The position numbers were made by a program, and so were the translations under genes. From NCBI RefSeq assembly GCF_000729995.1, contig NZ_JNFG01000215.1, forward strand, positions 163,400 through 227,399: a stretch of DNA of 64,000 nucleotides, given 5' to 3'. Below, one piece after another: positions 27,935-37,145 of this stretch; within the stretch, counting starts at the first letter, position 1, and every line of letters starts with the position of its first letter. The notes beneath the pieces were generated by a model, which searched no databases, was not told the origin of the DNA, and worked only from the letters and a program-made list of their open reading frames with translations. This DNA is from Caballeronia sordidicola (lineage in GTDB: Bacteria > Pseudomonadota > Gammaproteobacteria > Burkholderiales > Burkholderiaceae).

Positions 27935-28957
27935 ATGTATCGGACCGCGGACGGAGAAGAGATCTTCATTATTGACGGGCACGTTCATCTCTGGGACGGC
28001 AGCAAGGCCAACCTGAAGAATGTGCACGGCCAGCAGTTCATCGATTGCTTCTATGCCTATCATTCGAACCTGAGCCCCAAGGAGTATTTGTGGCCCAAGG
28101 AGAAATTCGACAAGTACGGCGAGGAAGCCATGCACGAGGACCTGTTCGTCAAAGGCTACGACGACATGGCGATCTGTCAGCCGACGTACCTGACGGACTT
28201 CTACAAGAACGGCTTTAACACGACCGAGTCCAACTATGTGTTGAAGGGGAAATACCCGAACCGGTTTATCGTCAACGGCGCGTTCGATCCCCGCGACGGC
28301 GAGGCCGGGCTCGATCGCCTGGACGAATTGTCCGAGTTATACAAGATCCAGGGCGTCAAACTCTATACCGCTGAATGGCGCGGTGACAGCAAGGGTTACA
28401 AGCTGTCAGACCCGGGCGTGCAGAAATACTTTGAACGCTGCGAAAAGCTGGGGATCAAGAATATCCACGTCCACAAGGGCCCGACCATCCTGCCGCTGAA
28501 CCGCGACGCCTTCGATGTTGCCGACGTCGACGACGCGGCGACGAGTTTCCAGAACCTGAACTTCATTGTCGAGCACTGCGGCTTGCCGCGCCTGGACGAT
28601 TTCTGCTGGATCGCGACCCAGGAAACCAACGTGTATGGCGGCCTCGCCGTGGTGTTGCCGTTCATTCACACGCGCCCCGAGTATTTCGCCCATGTGATTT
28701 CGGAACTGCTTTTTTGGGTCGGCGAAGACAAGATCCTGTACGGCAGTGACTACGGTATCTGGTCGCCGAAGTGGCTGATCGAGAAGTTCATGGCGTTTGA
28801 ATTGCCTGAATCCGTCAGTAAGGAGACCGGCGTTCAACTTTCCCTGACAGCGAAGAAAAAGATCCTCGGGCTCAATGCGGCGCGCTTGTATGGCATCGAT
28901 ATAGAAGCCCAGAAGAAGCTGCTGGCTGACACCACGCGTCAGACGGCCACGGTATGA
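27935..28957 (+). CDS. Amidohydrolase-2 family metal-dependent hydrolase
   Basis: 340 residues with a TIM-barrel metallohydrolase pattern: IIDGHVHLWDG (HxH), NIHVHKGP, IVEHCGLPRLDD and YGSDYGIWSP (metal Asp). Homologues sit in the same place in actinobacterial mim/prm clusters, where their role is uncertain; hydrolysis or decarboxylation of a downstream product is possible. The stop overlaps the next gene by ATGA. Confidence 0.82.
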   Translation: MYRTADGEEIFIIDGHVHLWDGSKANLKNVHGQQFIDCFYAYHSNLSPKEYLWPKEKFDKYGEEAMHEDLFVKGYDDMAICQPTYLTDFYKNGFNTTESNYVLKGKYPNRFIVNGAFDPRDGEAGLDRLDELSELYKIQGVKLYTAEWRGDSKGYKLSDPGVQKYFERCEKLGIKNIHVHKGPTILPLNRDAFDVADVDDAATSFQNLNFIVEHCGLPRLDDFCWIATQETNVYGGLAVVLPFIHTRPEYFAHVISELLFWVGEDKILYGSDYGIWSPKWLIEKFMAFELPESVSKETGVQLSLTAKKKILGLNAARLYGIDIEAQKKLLADTTRQTATV

Positions 28958-29736
28958 CCATCATGGCAGCCGTTGCTATGGTTGACCGGAGCGCGGAGGT
29001 GTGGACGCGGCTCGAATCCGTCATCGATCCCGAACTCGACGAATCGGTGACGGAGTTGGGTTTCGTCACCCGCGTCGAGGTCGATGCCGACGAACACGTG
29101 CGCATTGATTTCCGCCTGCCGACCTACTGGTGCGCCGCTAATTTCGCGTTCCTGATGGCCGACGACATGCGTATTGCCGTCGCGGCTCTACCGTGGGTCA
29201 GGAAGGTCACGGTGGGCCTCGGCGAGCACATGTATGCCGACGAGATCAATCGCGGCGTCGCGGCTGGGCAGTCGTTCCAGGCTACTTTCGGTAGTGAAGC
29301 CAGCGGCGATCTGGAGGAGGTTCGCCGGACCTTCATGGTGAAGGCTTTCCAGCGGAGGCAGGAAGCGCTGCTGACGTATCTGCTCGATCACGGGCATGAG
29401 TCAGCGGCGTTGCTGCGGCTAAGCGTGGCGGAACTAGCCGCGCTGCGTTGTGATTTAGCGGGTCATCGGCTGGTTGTTCGCTATCTGGAGCGACGTCCGG
29501 TAGTCGGGTCGGGCGCGCTCGAACTGGCCTTTGTCGACCAGGACGGCGCACCGCTCGATGCCGGCCAGATCCACGCTTACCTGCGTGCCTTGCGACGGGT
29601 TGGCGTCAACGCCGAATTCAACAGCGCGCTATGTCGGGGATTGCTGGCTACTCGATACGGGTCGGGATGCACGCAAGAAGTGGAGGTCAAGCCGGTGCAT
29701 TTCGTTCGTTCTATCGGTGTGGCCGGGTCGATTTAA
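28954..29736 (+). CDS. DUF59/MIP18-family protein with long C-terminal extension
   Basis: 260 residues. The first 95 or so form a DUF59 (SufT/MIP18) domain: VIDPELDESVTELGFV and a single Cys in YWCAANFAF. Such domains help assemble or insert iron-sulfur clusters. The remaining 165 residues have no family I recognise and include HGHESAALLRLSVAELAAL. It may mature the [2Fe-2S] reductase or the diiron centre, inferred from position between the amidohydrolase and the chaperonin. Confidence 0.75.
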   Translation: MTIMAAVAMVDRSAEVWTRLESVIDPELDESVTELGFVTRVEVDADEHVRIDFRLPTYWCAANFAFLMADDMRIAVAALPWVRKVTVGLGEHMYADEINRGVAAGQSFQATFGSEASGDLEEVRRTFMVKAFQRRQEALLTYLLDHGHESAALLRLSVAELAALRCDLAGHRLVVRYLERRPVVGSGALELAFVDQDGAPLDAGQIHAYLRALRRVGVNAEFNSALCRGLLATRYGSGCTQEVEVKPVHFVRSIGVAGSI

Positions 29737-29759
29737 ATTGATTCGTCATACCAATCAAT
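29737..29759 (+). repeat. Inverted repeat ATTGATT-N9-AATCAAT before the chaperonin gene
   Basis: Perfect 7-bp arms at 29737-29743 and 29753-29759 lie in the short gap before the chaperonin gene, just ahead of its AAGGGAG site. It may fold in the message near the ribosome site or serve as a protein site. Confidence 0.45.
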
Positions 29760-29780
29760 CATAAAGGGAGACAGGCAATC

Positions 29781-31418
29781 ATGCCGAATATCATGTTGCA
29801 CGACGATGAGGCCCGCATGGCGCTCGGCCGCGGCGTGGCCAAGCTTGCGAAGGCAGTACGTGGCACGCTCGGTCCCCGTGGGATGAATGCGATCATCGAC
29901 CGGCCAATCGGCACGCCGATCATCTCCCGCGATGGCGTGAGCATCGCCAACGAGATCGAACTGGAAGACGTGTTCGAAAACATCGGCGCGCAGGTCGTCA
30001 GGGAGGTATCGAAGCAGACCAATGAAGTCGCGGGCGACGGTACCACGACGGCGACTGTTCTGGCAGATGCACTGGTGCAAGATGGTCTTGCCTGTCTCGC
30101 GGAAGGCGCTAACCCTGTCGAACTGGTCCAAGGCCTCGAAGCCGCCGTAACTGAGGTTATCGCGGCGCTCAAACGCACGGCGACTCCGCTAAGCGGACCT
30201 GAGGAGGTGCGTGCGGTTGCAATCGTGGCCGCCAACGACGAGGTCACAGGCGCGATGGTGGCCGAAGCGCTGGAGCGGGTCGGTCCGGATGGCATTGTCG
30301 ACGTCGAATATGGAACGACGGTCGAAACGCGTCTGGAAGTGGTCGACGGCATGGCCTTCGATCGCGGCTACCTGTCTCATCACATGGTCACGGACCTCGA
30401 AAGAATGCAGGTGGTGCTCGATAACCCGCTCATTCTGATGACGGATCAGCGGCTGCAGTCGGTGGAAGAGGTGGCAGCGATCCAGGCGCTCATAGGCAGT
30501 AGTAAGCGCCCGCTGCTGATCATTGCCGAAGAGGTGGCTCCAGCATGTGTGGTGAGCCTGCTCGCCTGGCGGGATAACGGCGGGGTTCCTGTGGCGGCTA
30601 TCCATCCGCCCGAATACGGGCATTGGCGCAAGGCGATGCTCGAGGATATAGCAATTGTTACGGGAGGCCGGGTGGTCGCCCGCGACCTGGGCGGAAAACT
30701 CGAGACCACGGAACTGCGAGATCTCGGCAGTGCCCGGCAGGTACGTATCTCGGCCAACCAGACCATCATTACGGCTGGTGGCGGCGATCCGGTCGGCATC
30801 GCCGCGCGTCGCCAGCAGGTGGCGCGCCAGTACGAGATGGCGCCCGAAAATGTTGAACGGGACAAGTACCAGGTGCGTCTCGCCAAACTATCCGGGGGCA
30901 CCGCAATGATCCTGGCCGGCGGCGCCACGCCGGTCGAACAGAAACGCCGGCTTCATTTGATCGAGGATGCGATCAACGCGGCGCGCGCGGCTATTGCCGA
31001 GGGAGTCGTGCCCGGAGGAGGGATGGCGTTGCTGCGGGTGTCCTCCGAACTTGAAGGGATCGTTTCACGAACCCAGGGGAGTGTTCAGCAGGGCGCGCGA
31101 CTGCTGCAGCGGGCGTTGACAAAACCGCTGTTTCACATCGCGACCAACTGCGGACTGAACGGCGAGGCGATTGTGTCCGAGGCGGTGCGATCGAGACCGG
31201 GTATGGGACTCGATGCGCGCACGGGTGCCTTCGTGAACCTGGTAGAGGCGGGCATCATCGATCCGGTGAAAGTCAGCTACAGCGCGGTGCGTAATGCCGC
31301 ATCGGTTGCAGGATTGATCCTGACTACCCAGACGCTGATCGCCAAGAAACCGGAGACGATCGATCCCACGGCCGGTCCCGCGCTTGGCGGTGGCGCCGAA
31401 TTGTTCGGCCGAAAATAG
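29781..31418 (+). CDS. prmG: GroEL-like chaperonin dedicated to the monooxygenase
   Basis: 545 residues. ATPase elements are intact: GTLGPRGMNAIID, SRDGVSIANEIELED, GDGTTTATVLADAL and AEGVVPGGGMALLRV. It diverges from housekeeping GroEL at the N-terminus (MPNIMLHDDEARMALG) and lacks the GGM-repeat tail, ending GGGAELFGRK. No groES is adjacent. In mycobacterial mim clusters the equivalent MimG is needed for folding of the large hydroxylase; that role is inferred here from the same gene order. Confidence 0.92.
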   Translation: MPNIMLHDDEARMALGRGVAKLAKAVRGTLGPRGMNAIIDRPIGTPIISRDGVSIANEIELEDVFENIGAQVVREVSKQTNEVAGDGTTTATVLADALVQDGLACLAEGANPVELVQGLEAAVTEVIAALKRTATPLSGPEEVRAVAIVAANDEVTGAMVAEALERVGPDGIVDVEYGTTVETRLEVVDGMAFDRGYLSHHMVTDLERMQVVLDNPLILMTDQRLQSVEEVAAIQALIGSSKRPLLIIAEEVAPACVVSLLAWRDNGGVPVAAIHPPEYGHWRKAMLEDIAIVTGGRVVARDLGGKLETTELRDLGSARQVRISANQTIITAGGGDPVGIAARRQQVARQYEMAPENVERDKYQVRLAKLSGGTAMILAGGATPVEQKRRLHLIEDAINAARAAIAEGVVPGGGMALLRVSSELEGIVSRTQGSVQQGARLLQRALTKPLFHIATNCGLNGEAIVSEAVRSRPGMGLDARTGAFVNLVEAGIIDPVKVSYSAVRNAASVAGLILTTQTLIAKKPETIDPTAGPALGGGAELFGRK

Positions 31419-31425
31419 TCGTGCT

Positions 31426-31455
31426 GTAGCCGGTCGCCACGCGGCGGCCGGCTAC
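31426..31455 (+). terminator. Strong hairpin closing the prm operon
   Basis: GTAGCCGGTCGCC and GGCGGCCGGCTAC pair over 13 bp (one G-T wobble) around an ACGC loop, 7 bases after the chaperonin stop. An A-rich stretch rather than a T-tract follows, so it may stabilise or pause rather than terminate. Confidence 0.55.
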
Positions 31456-31873
31456 GGAAAAATAAAATAATTCGGTATCCGAATCAGATCGTGTGGTTTG
31501 ATCCTGAGAGGCTGGAAAACGTACGTTGCCGGATTTCAGCGGACGCGCGGCCGCCTGACCACGCCTTGTAATAGCCCGCTATTACATCGATAACCGTTGA
31601 GTCATTTTCGCCGGGAATAGCGCTGCATGGACCCGGAGTATGTCTGCCATGTGTCTCGCGGAAGAATAGTTCGTCATCTTGCTTGGGGCGTGTTTTCCCG
31701 AGAGGACCTGATCAAAAGCTAGGCATATACTAGTCCGTGGTGTTGCTGCCAGCTGACAGGATTCAATAAGAATTCAATAGCGAGAAGCGCCAGCCGCAAT
31801 ACCAGAAAAGCGAGTCGCGACGAAGCCTGCCTTAAAGGGGTTTTGCGTTGACCAATCGCATCGGAGGAGACGC
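31456..31873. other. Intergenic region upstream of the sigma-54 activator gene
   Basis: About 420 bases with no convincing gene. No -24/-12 motif like those at 19095 and 23176 was found, so the activator is probably made from a housekeeping promoter. GGAGGAGA precedes its GTG start. Confidence 0.4.
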
Positions 31874-33961
31874 GTGGCGAGACACCAAATTGGGAGTGCA
31901 TCGGGTCCTGGCAATCAGGCAGTGATGCACGGGCTGATGGCACAGGCGCAGCGCGCCGACGTTCTCCACTCTGACCGCGACACCATGCGCGCTTGGGAGC
32001 GTTTCCTGGCGGGAGAGTCAGCAGTATCGGTTCCTTCGGCTCTGATCGAATCCTGGCAACGAAGCCTTGAGTCCGGCGTTAGTCCTTCCGCAAGCCTCGC
32101 GCCATTTGCGGTGCATGGCGATGCTGTCGAGGCTTTGCGTTGGCGTCATCGGGAGTTGCTGGCGGCCTCCGATCGCCTTTTCGCCGCGACCGCGGATCTC
32201 TTCGCGGATTCGCATTCCATGCTACTCCTGACCAACCAGGATGGTGTGATTCTCAAGGCAGCAGGGGACCTGCGCACGTTGACGGCCGGCGAGAAGATCC
32301 ATTTGACGACAGGCGGCGACTGGCGTGAAGCAATGGCGGGGACCAATGGCATCGGCACCGCGCTCGCTACCGGGAAGCCCACTTATATTCATGCTTCGGA
32401 GCACTTCTGCGAAGGGATCAAGTCCTGGAGCTGCGCGGCGGCGCCGATTTGCGAACCTGGAACCGGTTCGATCATCGGTGTACTCGATATTTCCGGGCCG
32501 CCTTCGACTTATCAGATCAATAACCTCACATTGGCAATTACGGCGGCGCGGCAAATAGAAATGGTGCTCGCCGAGCAGTCCGCCCGTCAGCAAATGCGTC
32601 TGTTGGCCTTTTGCCTGCAACGGGTCACATCGTCGGACGCGGCGGGGATGATCGCCATCGACCGGCGCGGCCGGCTCGTCCATACGACGGGCAGAATGCC
32701 GCTTCCCGTCGGCATAGGGGAGCGGTTCCCCGGGATGGACGAGAACTCGGCGGTGGAGGACTGGGCCCGGCACCTCCCGCAAGGCTTGCGTGCCGAATGG
32801 TTCAGCCCCGTAGTGGTGGAGGGCAGCACAATCGGCGCCATGCTCGTCGTTCCTTCGATCCGGTCGCGGTCCTCGGGCAAGCGGATTGCAGAGCGCATGA
32901 ATGCGTTTGGGGACGGAACGCGCGGTGAAACTGGTGGTGCGGCGGGTAATCATGCAGGAAGCGAGGCCGGAAGCGAGGCGGACCCTCAACGCAATTGTTT
33001 CGCCCAGATACTCGGGCAGAGCGCGGTCATGCTCGCCGCCGTCAATCGGGGGCGCCAGCTTGCCCGCAGACGTGTACCGGTGCTGATCGAGGGCGAGACC
33101 GGAGTCGGCAAGGAATTGTTCGCGCGCGCAATACACGGCGAGGAACGCGGGGGCGGAGCGTTCGTCGCGTACAACTGCGGGGCGGCCTCGAAGGAGCTGA
33201 TTGGCAGCGAATTGTTTGGCCACGTGCATGGTGCATTCACAGGAGCGACTGCAGAGGGACGACCCGGCCGGTTCGAGCTGGCGCACGGCGGAACCCTGTG
33301 TCTCGATGAAATCGGCGAGCTGCCGCTCGAATTGCAACCCGTGCTGTTGCGCGCGCTTGAGGAGGGCGTTGTCTATCGATTGGGAGACACGCAGCCACGG
33401 CACGTCGATGTACGCCTGTTAGCAATGACCAATCGTAATCTGCATGACGAAGTAAAATCCGGGCGGTTCCGCGGTGACCTTTATTACCGGATCAGCGTCA
33501 CCCGCATACGGATCCCGCCGCTGCGCGAGCGGGACATCGACATTGATCTCCTGGTCGACCATTTCAACCGGCGACTTGCCCTTCGCCACGCGGTTGTCCC
33601 AAGGCGGCTGAACCCCGACGTCATGGCCGTGTTGCGCGCTTATTCCTGGCCGGGCAATGTCAGGGAGATGCGAAACATCATTGAAAACTTGCTGTTGACC
33701 TCGCGCGACGAGGAGGTCGGGCTTGATGAGTTGCCTGCGGAACTGCTCGCCGAGACGGCGAGCGTCAGCACGGCGGAGCCGGAGCTGCTGCAGACGACCA
33801 GTCTGGAAGAGACGGAGCGTGTAGCCATTGCTCGCGCGGTGCATGGCGCTCATGGCAATCTTGCGCAGGCTGCCCGTTTGCTTGGTGTTTCTCGGAGTAC
33901 GTTGTATAGAAAGCTTGAGATCTATCAACTGGAAGGGATTGTCAAGCCGGCCTTGGAGTGA
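31874..33961 (+). CDS. prmR: Sigma-54-dependent activator, AcoR/PrmR type
   Basis: 695 residues; GTG start after GGAGGAGACGC. N-terminal GAF-type sensor (AGTNGIGTALATGKP, ENFCEG-like EHFCEGIKSWSC), an AAA+ domain with Walker A GETGVGKE and the sigma-54 contact loop GAFTGA near residue 453, and a C-terminal Fis-type helix-turn-helix (NLAQAARLLGVSRSTLYRKL). This AcoR-like layout matches the regulators next to prm/mim clusters. Two sigma-54 promoters upstream of adh and prmA are its evident targets. The segment of about 40 residues before the AAA+ domain is Gly/Ser/Glu-rich and probably flexible. Confidence 0.92.
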   Translation: MARHQIGSASGPGNQAVMHGLMAQAQRADVLHSDRDTMRAWERFLAGESAVSVPSALIESWQRSLESGVSPSASLAPFAVHGDAVEALRWRHRELLAASDRLFAATADLFADSHSMLLLTNQDGVILKAAGDLRTLTAGEKIHLTTGGDWREAMAGTNGIGTALATGKPTYIHASEHFCEGIKSWSCAAAPICEPGTGSIIGVLDISGPPSTYQINNLTLAITAARQIEMVLAEQSARQQMRLLAFCLQRVTSSDAAGMIAIDRRGRLVHTTGRMPLPVGIGERFPGMDENSAVEDWARHLPQGLRAEWFSPVVVEGSTIGAMLVVPSIRSRSSGKRIAERMNAFGDGTRGETGGAAGNHAGSEAGSEADPQRNCFAQILGQSAVMLAAVNRGRQLARRRVPVLIEGETGVGKELFARAIHGEERGGGAFVAYNCGAASKELIGSELFGHVHGAFTGATAEGRPGRFELAHGGTLCLDEIGELPLELQPVLLRALEEGVVYRLGDTQPRHVDVRLLAMTNRNLHDEVKSGRFRGDLYYRISVTRIRIPPLRERDIDIDLLVDHFNRRLALRHAVVPRRLNPDVMAVLRAYSWPGNVREMRNIIENLLLTSRDEEVGLDELPAELLAETASVSTAEPELLQTTSLEETERVAIARAVHGAHGNLAQAARLLGVSRSTLYRKLEIYQLEGIVKPALE

Positions 33962-34205
33962 GGGCTGACAGGGTTGCTGGGCGCCAGCATTAGGGGTCGT
34001 GGTCTATGCCGATTGCTGCTTTCGGTGTTAGCGACAAGGTGCACAAATGGCAAAGCACCGAGCACGCATTATTACGCGCTGCAAGCGAGCGGCGATGTCC
34101 CGGTCAACCTGCGCGCCGGGCCGCGCAAGGTGTTGATTGCGCGACGCGACAAAAGCCCCGTCGCGCCGCGACGGACGAAGAAAGACCCCATGGTTGGGCT
34201 ATGCT

Positions 34206-34493
34206 TCATTCGCGGGCTATCGGTGTCTGCGACGCGGTAATGTCCTGTTTTAATTCCGGGTATGACAATGCCAAAAGATTGAGCATTGCAACGCCAAACC
34301 GACGCGCGAATTCATTGTCAAGCTGGTATCTGCCGCCTATTTGAGCGGCTGACTCTTCAAAAAGAATGGGAATTTCGAGCGCATCAGCAATGATGGATTG
34401 CGTCTTTTCTCGCTCTACCGGATAGACCAAAAGCCGCGCATCTTCCGCTGAAAAATTTATAATTATGGACCGCTTTGGATGATTTGAAGCCAT
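34206..34493 (-). CDS. Small protein coupled to the upstream putative effector; possible immunity protein
   Basis: 95 residues from the ATG at 34493, which overlaps the stop of the upstream gene as TAATG, with AGGGG 7 bases before. A longer start at 34508 is possible. Sequence (FSAEDARLLVYPVEREKTQ, ILFEESAAQIGGRYQ) matches no family I know. It is acidic-to-neutral, with no signal peptide or membrane helix. Tight coupling to a Cys-rich partner with a hydrophobic stretch resembles effector-immunity pairs, but this is only an inference. Confidence 0.55.
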   Translation of the reverse strand: MASNHPKRSIIINFSAEDARLLVYPVEREKTQSIIADALEIPILFEESAAQIGGRYQLDNEFARRFGVAMLNLLALSYPELKQDITASQTPIARE

Positions 34494-35407
34494 TAGTAAC
34501 CCCTGCATTGTTGGTATCTATCAAATGCGTTTTCACGGCACAGCGCCATGCCCCGAATCAGACCCATTGGATATGCCACGGCACCACACATATCTAACGC
34601 ACGCTCGTACTCTGCGAAGCAATCCGCCTCTTGGGCCTCGTTGACGCCGCGCGCCGCCATCGACATTACATCATCGCCCGTCACGTTCTTGACGTACTCA
34701 AACGGCGCTGCGTCGCCTAGTGGGGCGGTCGCGTCGCCAACGGCCGTCACCTCGCCAAGATCGAAAGCGTCATCGTCACCGGACGATGGAAGCGCCGACG
34801 CGACAGCGGAAACCACGGATACAACCGATGATGCAAGCGCGCTTATCTTTTCACTGGCGGCGCGCGCGGCAATGTTACGCGCTTGCGCTTCCGCCATCGT
34901 TTCAACGTGCCGGAACGGTTTTTGTCGTGCCCGAGATTCCCGTGCGATACGCTCGTCGATTTCCTGGTTATACGCCTTCAGGTCATCTCGGTATGCTTTC
35001 GACCGAGCCGCGTAGCTGCTGGCTCGTTCAGCAATGTCACGTTCATACGCCTCATAGTCGAATTCGCGCGCCGGAACGAAACCGTCATGAGCGATGTACT
35101 CGGGTTCCGCTCGCACAATCACCACGTCCCCGCTGCGCAGTTCCCGGCAAAGCGCGTCGATAATGTTTTTCGGGCTTTCACCGTATGGACTAGGCCGGTA
35201 AGACGGGAACGAATCGATAAGAAACTTTTGCGCCCGCTCCACTAGCTCGGGCTGGCTCGCCCAGTGCTCGATGTTAGCGGCCCGGAACAGCGCTTTTCCG
35301 GCGTCTAGCGCTTCCTGCTGCTCTTTCGTTCTCATGTTCCGCGCGTAGTCCCACTTCTTATAAAGAAGGAAGCGATAGCGGCCATACCGCATCAGTTCGG
35401 TTGTCAT
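34493..35407 (-). CDS. Protein of unknown function, putative secreted effector
   Basis: 304 residues, not recognised. The N-terminal third (IIDALCRELRSGDVVIVRAE) is followed by an Arg/Glu-rich helical part (AYERDIAERASSYAARSK), then a Ser/Ala/Val hydrophobic stretch near residue 200 (SSVVSVVSAVASAL). A C-terminal domain has four Cys in DCFAEYERALDMCG, ALCREN and QQCRGY, a pattern suited to disulfides. The unit is A/T-richer than its surroundings, points against both flanking operons and is likely acquired. No VgrG, PAAR or Rhs gene is nearby. Confidence 0.6.
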   Translation of the reverse strand: MTTELMRYGRYRFLLYKKWDYARNMRTKEQQEALDAGKALFRAANIEHWASQPELVERAQKFLIDSFPSYRPSPYGESPKNIIDALCRELRSGDVVIVRAEPEYIAHDGFVPAREFDYEAYERDIAERASSYAARSKAYRDDLKAYNQEIDERIARESRARQKPFRHVETMAEAQARNIAARAASEKISALASSVVSVVSAVASALPSSGDDDAFDLGEVTAVGDATAPLGDAAPFEYVKNVTGDDVMSMAARGVNEAQEADCFAEYERALDMCGAVAYPMGLIRGMALCRENAFDRYQQCRGY

Positions 35408-35579
35408 CTCAGTTATTTTGTAGTTGGAACGGCCCCAACGCTAACGCACTTTTCCGCGCGTCCATCTCAATAAAGAAGCGGGCGTGCAGGCGGTGACTCT
35501 TAGGCAGTACGCATCACGGGCTTTGTAGCAATGCGCGTATAGCATTGACGCACCAGAAGCCCGATCTAGGATCATCTTC

Positions 35580-35607
35580 TTGACGGATTGTATGATAGAC
35601 ATATAAT
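35580..35607 (+). promoter_or_regulatory. Sigma-70 promoter of the 35.7-kb catabolic island
   Basis: TTGACG and TATAAT are separated by 16 bases, close to consensus. It lies about 70 bases before the first MFS gene. The spacer contains GATTGTATGA, half of the palindrome seen at 38350, which is a good place for repression. Confidence 0.75.
35586..35595. promoter_or_regulatory. Candidate GntR operator between -35 and -10
   Basis: GATTGTATGA is the exact complement of TCATACAATC found in the palindrome at 38350-38364. A third, partial copy (ATACAATC) touches the gntR start at 44824. FadR/GntR operators are often short palindromes of this kind. Confidence 0.5.
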
Positions 35608-35675
35608 AAGTTAAAAACCCGTATCCAAAAAATGGGCTGCCTAGCAGGGATCCAGCAGGAAAACTCAGGAGACAA

Positions 35676-37094
35676 ATGTCGATGCTAGCCGAAGCAAGTA
35701 TTGGGTATCGTCTCGACCGGTTGCCGCTCTCGCGCTTTCACTGGCGGCTGCTCGGCCTCGTTGCCGCCGGCATGTTCTTCGATTCGTTCGACATCTACAT
35801 TGCCGGTTCGGTGCTCGCCGCAATGATCCACAGCGGCGAATCAACTCTGCAGCTTAACGCGGGTTTCGTCTCCGCAACGTTCATCGGCATGATGGCCGGG
35901 GCGTGGCTGTCAGGCCTGCTCGGCGACCGTTTCGGGCGGCGCTTCTCCTACCAGTTCAACCTCGGCGTGTATGGATTTGCGTCGATAGCCGCCGCCCTGT
36001 CGCCGAATATTTACTGGCTGATCTTCTTCAGGCTGGTGATGGGCCTGGGCATGGGCGCGGAGATCGTGGTGGGCTACGGCACACTCAGCGAATTCATACC
36101 GGCGACATGGCGCGGACGCTTCGGCACGATCCTGAACCTGATCATCAACACGTCGCTGTTCTTCTCCACGTTCATCGGCTGGCTGATCATTCCCCATTAC
36201 GGCTGGCGGTGGATGTTCGCCATTGCAGGCGTAGGCGCACTGATCGTCTGGTTCCTGCGCAAGTCGATGATGGAATCGCCGCGTTGGCTGGCATCGCGTG
36301 GACGCACCACGGAAGCCGAGGAGATCGTGACGCGGATCGAGACGGCTTGCGGAGTGAGCGCGGGCTCACCAGACTATCCGCACGTGTCCGTGGACCTTCT
36401 TTCGCGTGACACCGCACCCGAGAACCCTGCGCGGCTGGCCGACCTCTTTTCGCGTCGGCTGATCAAACGCACGATCACCGGCATCACCGTGCTGATCGGA
36501 CTGTTCACGGTGAACTACGCATTCGTCAGCTGGATCCCGACCTTCCTGGTGAAACAGGGACATAGTGTTTCCAACTCGCTGGGCCTGACCACGTTGATGT
36601 TCGCGGGCGGTCCAGTGGGCTCGCTGATTGCCTTCGGCCTCGCCGAGCGACTAGGCCGGAAATGGGGCATTGTTGCGTTTTCGATAGTCGGGATCGCATT
36701 TGCCGTCGCATACCCGTTCGCGCAATCGCAGGTCATGATCACGGCGTGCGGCTTTGCGATCACTGCGTGCATCTACGTGCTGTCGTCGTTCAGCGTGGCG
36801 AGCTATGTGCCCGAACTCTTTCCCACGGAAGTCCGCTTGCGCGGCTCTGGCCTGTGCAACACGGTCGGCCGTGGCTTCAACATCCTGGTTCCCTATCTCG
36901 TCGCCATGGCGTTTGCATCGTTCGGCATCGTCGGCGTAGTGTCCATGATTGCCGGCACCTTACTGCTGCAAGCGTTGATCGTGGCGGCCATTGGACCGGA
37001 AACCAAGAATCGATCACTCGAAGAGATTGCTGGCGCAGCGACAGTCGAAACCCCACCCGACGCGGACACCAGTCCGGCCGCCGCACTCAAATAG
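35676..37094 (+). CDS. MFS transporter, aromatic-acid/metabolite:H+ symporter type
   Basis: 472 residues, 12 predicted helices. Motifs: FFDSFDIYIAGSVLAAM in helix 1 (acidic residues as in the AAHS/SP families), LGDRFGRRFSY, LVMGLGMGAEIVVGY, EFIPATWRGRF and PELFPTEVRLRGSG. A ribosome site AGGAGACAA precedes the ATG. It is the first gene of a long co-directional catabolic unit under a strong promoter, so it should import that pathway substrate, which is unknown. Confidence 0.85.
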   Translation: MSMLAEASIGYRLDRLPLSRFHWRLLGLVAAGMFFDSFDIYIAGSVLAAMIHSGESTLQLNAGFVSATFIGMMAGAWLSGLLGDRFGRRFSYQFNLGVYGFASIAAALSPNIYWLIFFRLVMGLGMGAEIVVGYGTLSEFIPATWRGRFGTILNLIINTSLFFSTFIGWLIIPHYGWRWMFAIAGVGALIVWFLRKSMMESPRWLASRGRTTEAEEIVTRIETACGVSAGSPDYPHVSVDLLSRDTAPENPARLADLFSRRLIKRTITGITVLIGLFTVNYAFVSWIPTFLVKQGHSVSNSLGLTTLMFAGGPVGSLIAFGLAERLGRKWGIVAFSIVGIAFAVAYPFAQSQVMITACGFAITACIYVLSSFSVASYVPELFPTEVRLRGSGLCNTVGRGFNILVPYLVAMAFASFGIVGVVSMIAGTLLLQALIVAAIGPETKNRSLEEIAGAATVETPPDADTSPAAALK

Positions 37095-37145
37095 CGTCCA
37101 TTCGAATGCAACCCCAAAGCAATCTGAACGCAAGGAATTCTCGTC

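Noticed and set aside
29781..31418. Housekeeping groEL
   Set aside because: No groES nearby, no GGM tail, divergent N-terminus and location at the end of the monooxygenase operon point to a dedicated paralogue.
33974..34344. Open frames of 88 and 112 codons after the activator gene
   Set aside because: No ribosome site or recognisable family; one overlaps the small minus-strand gene.
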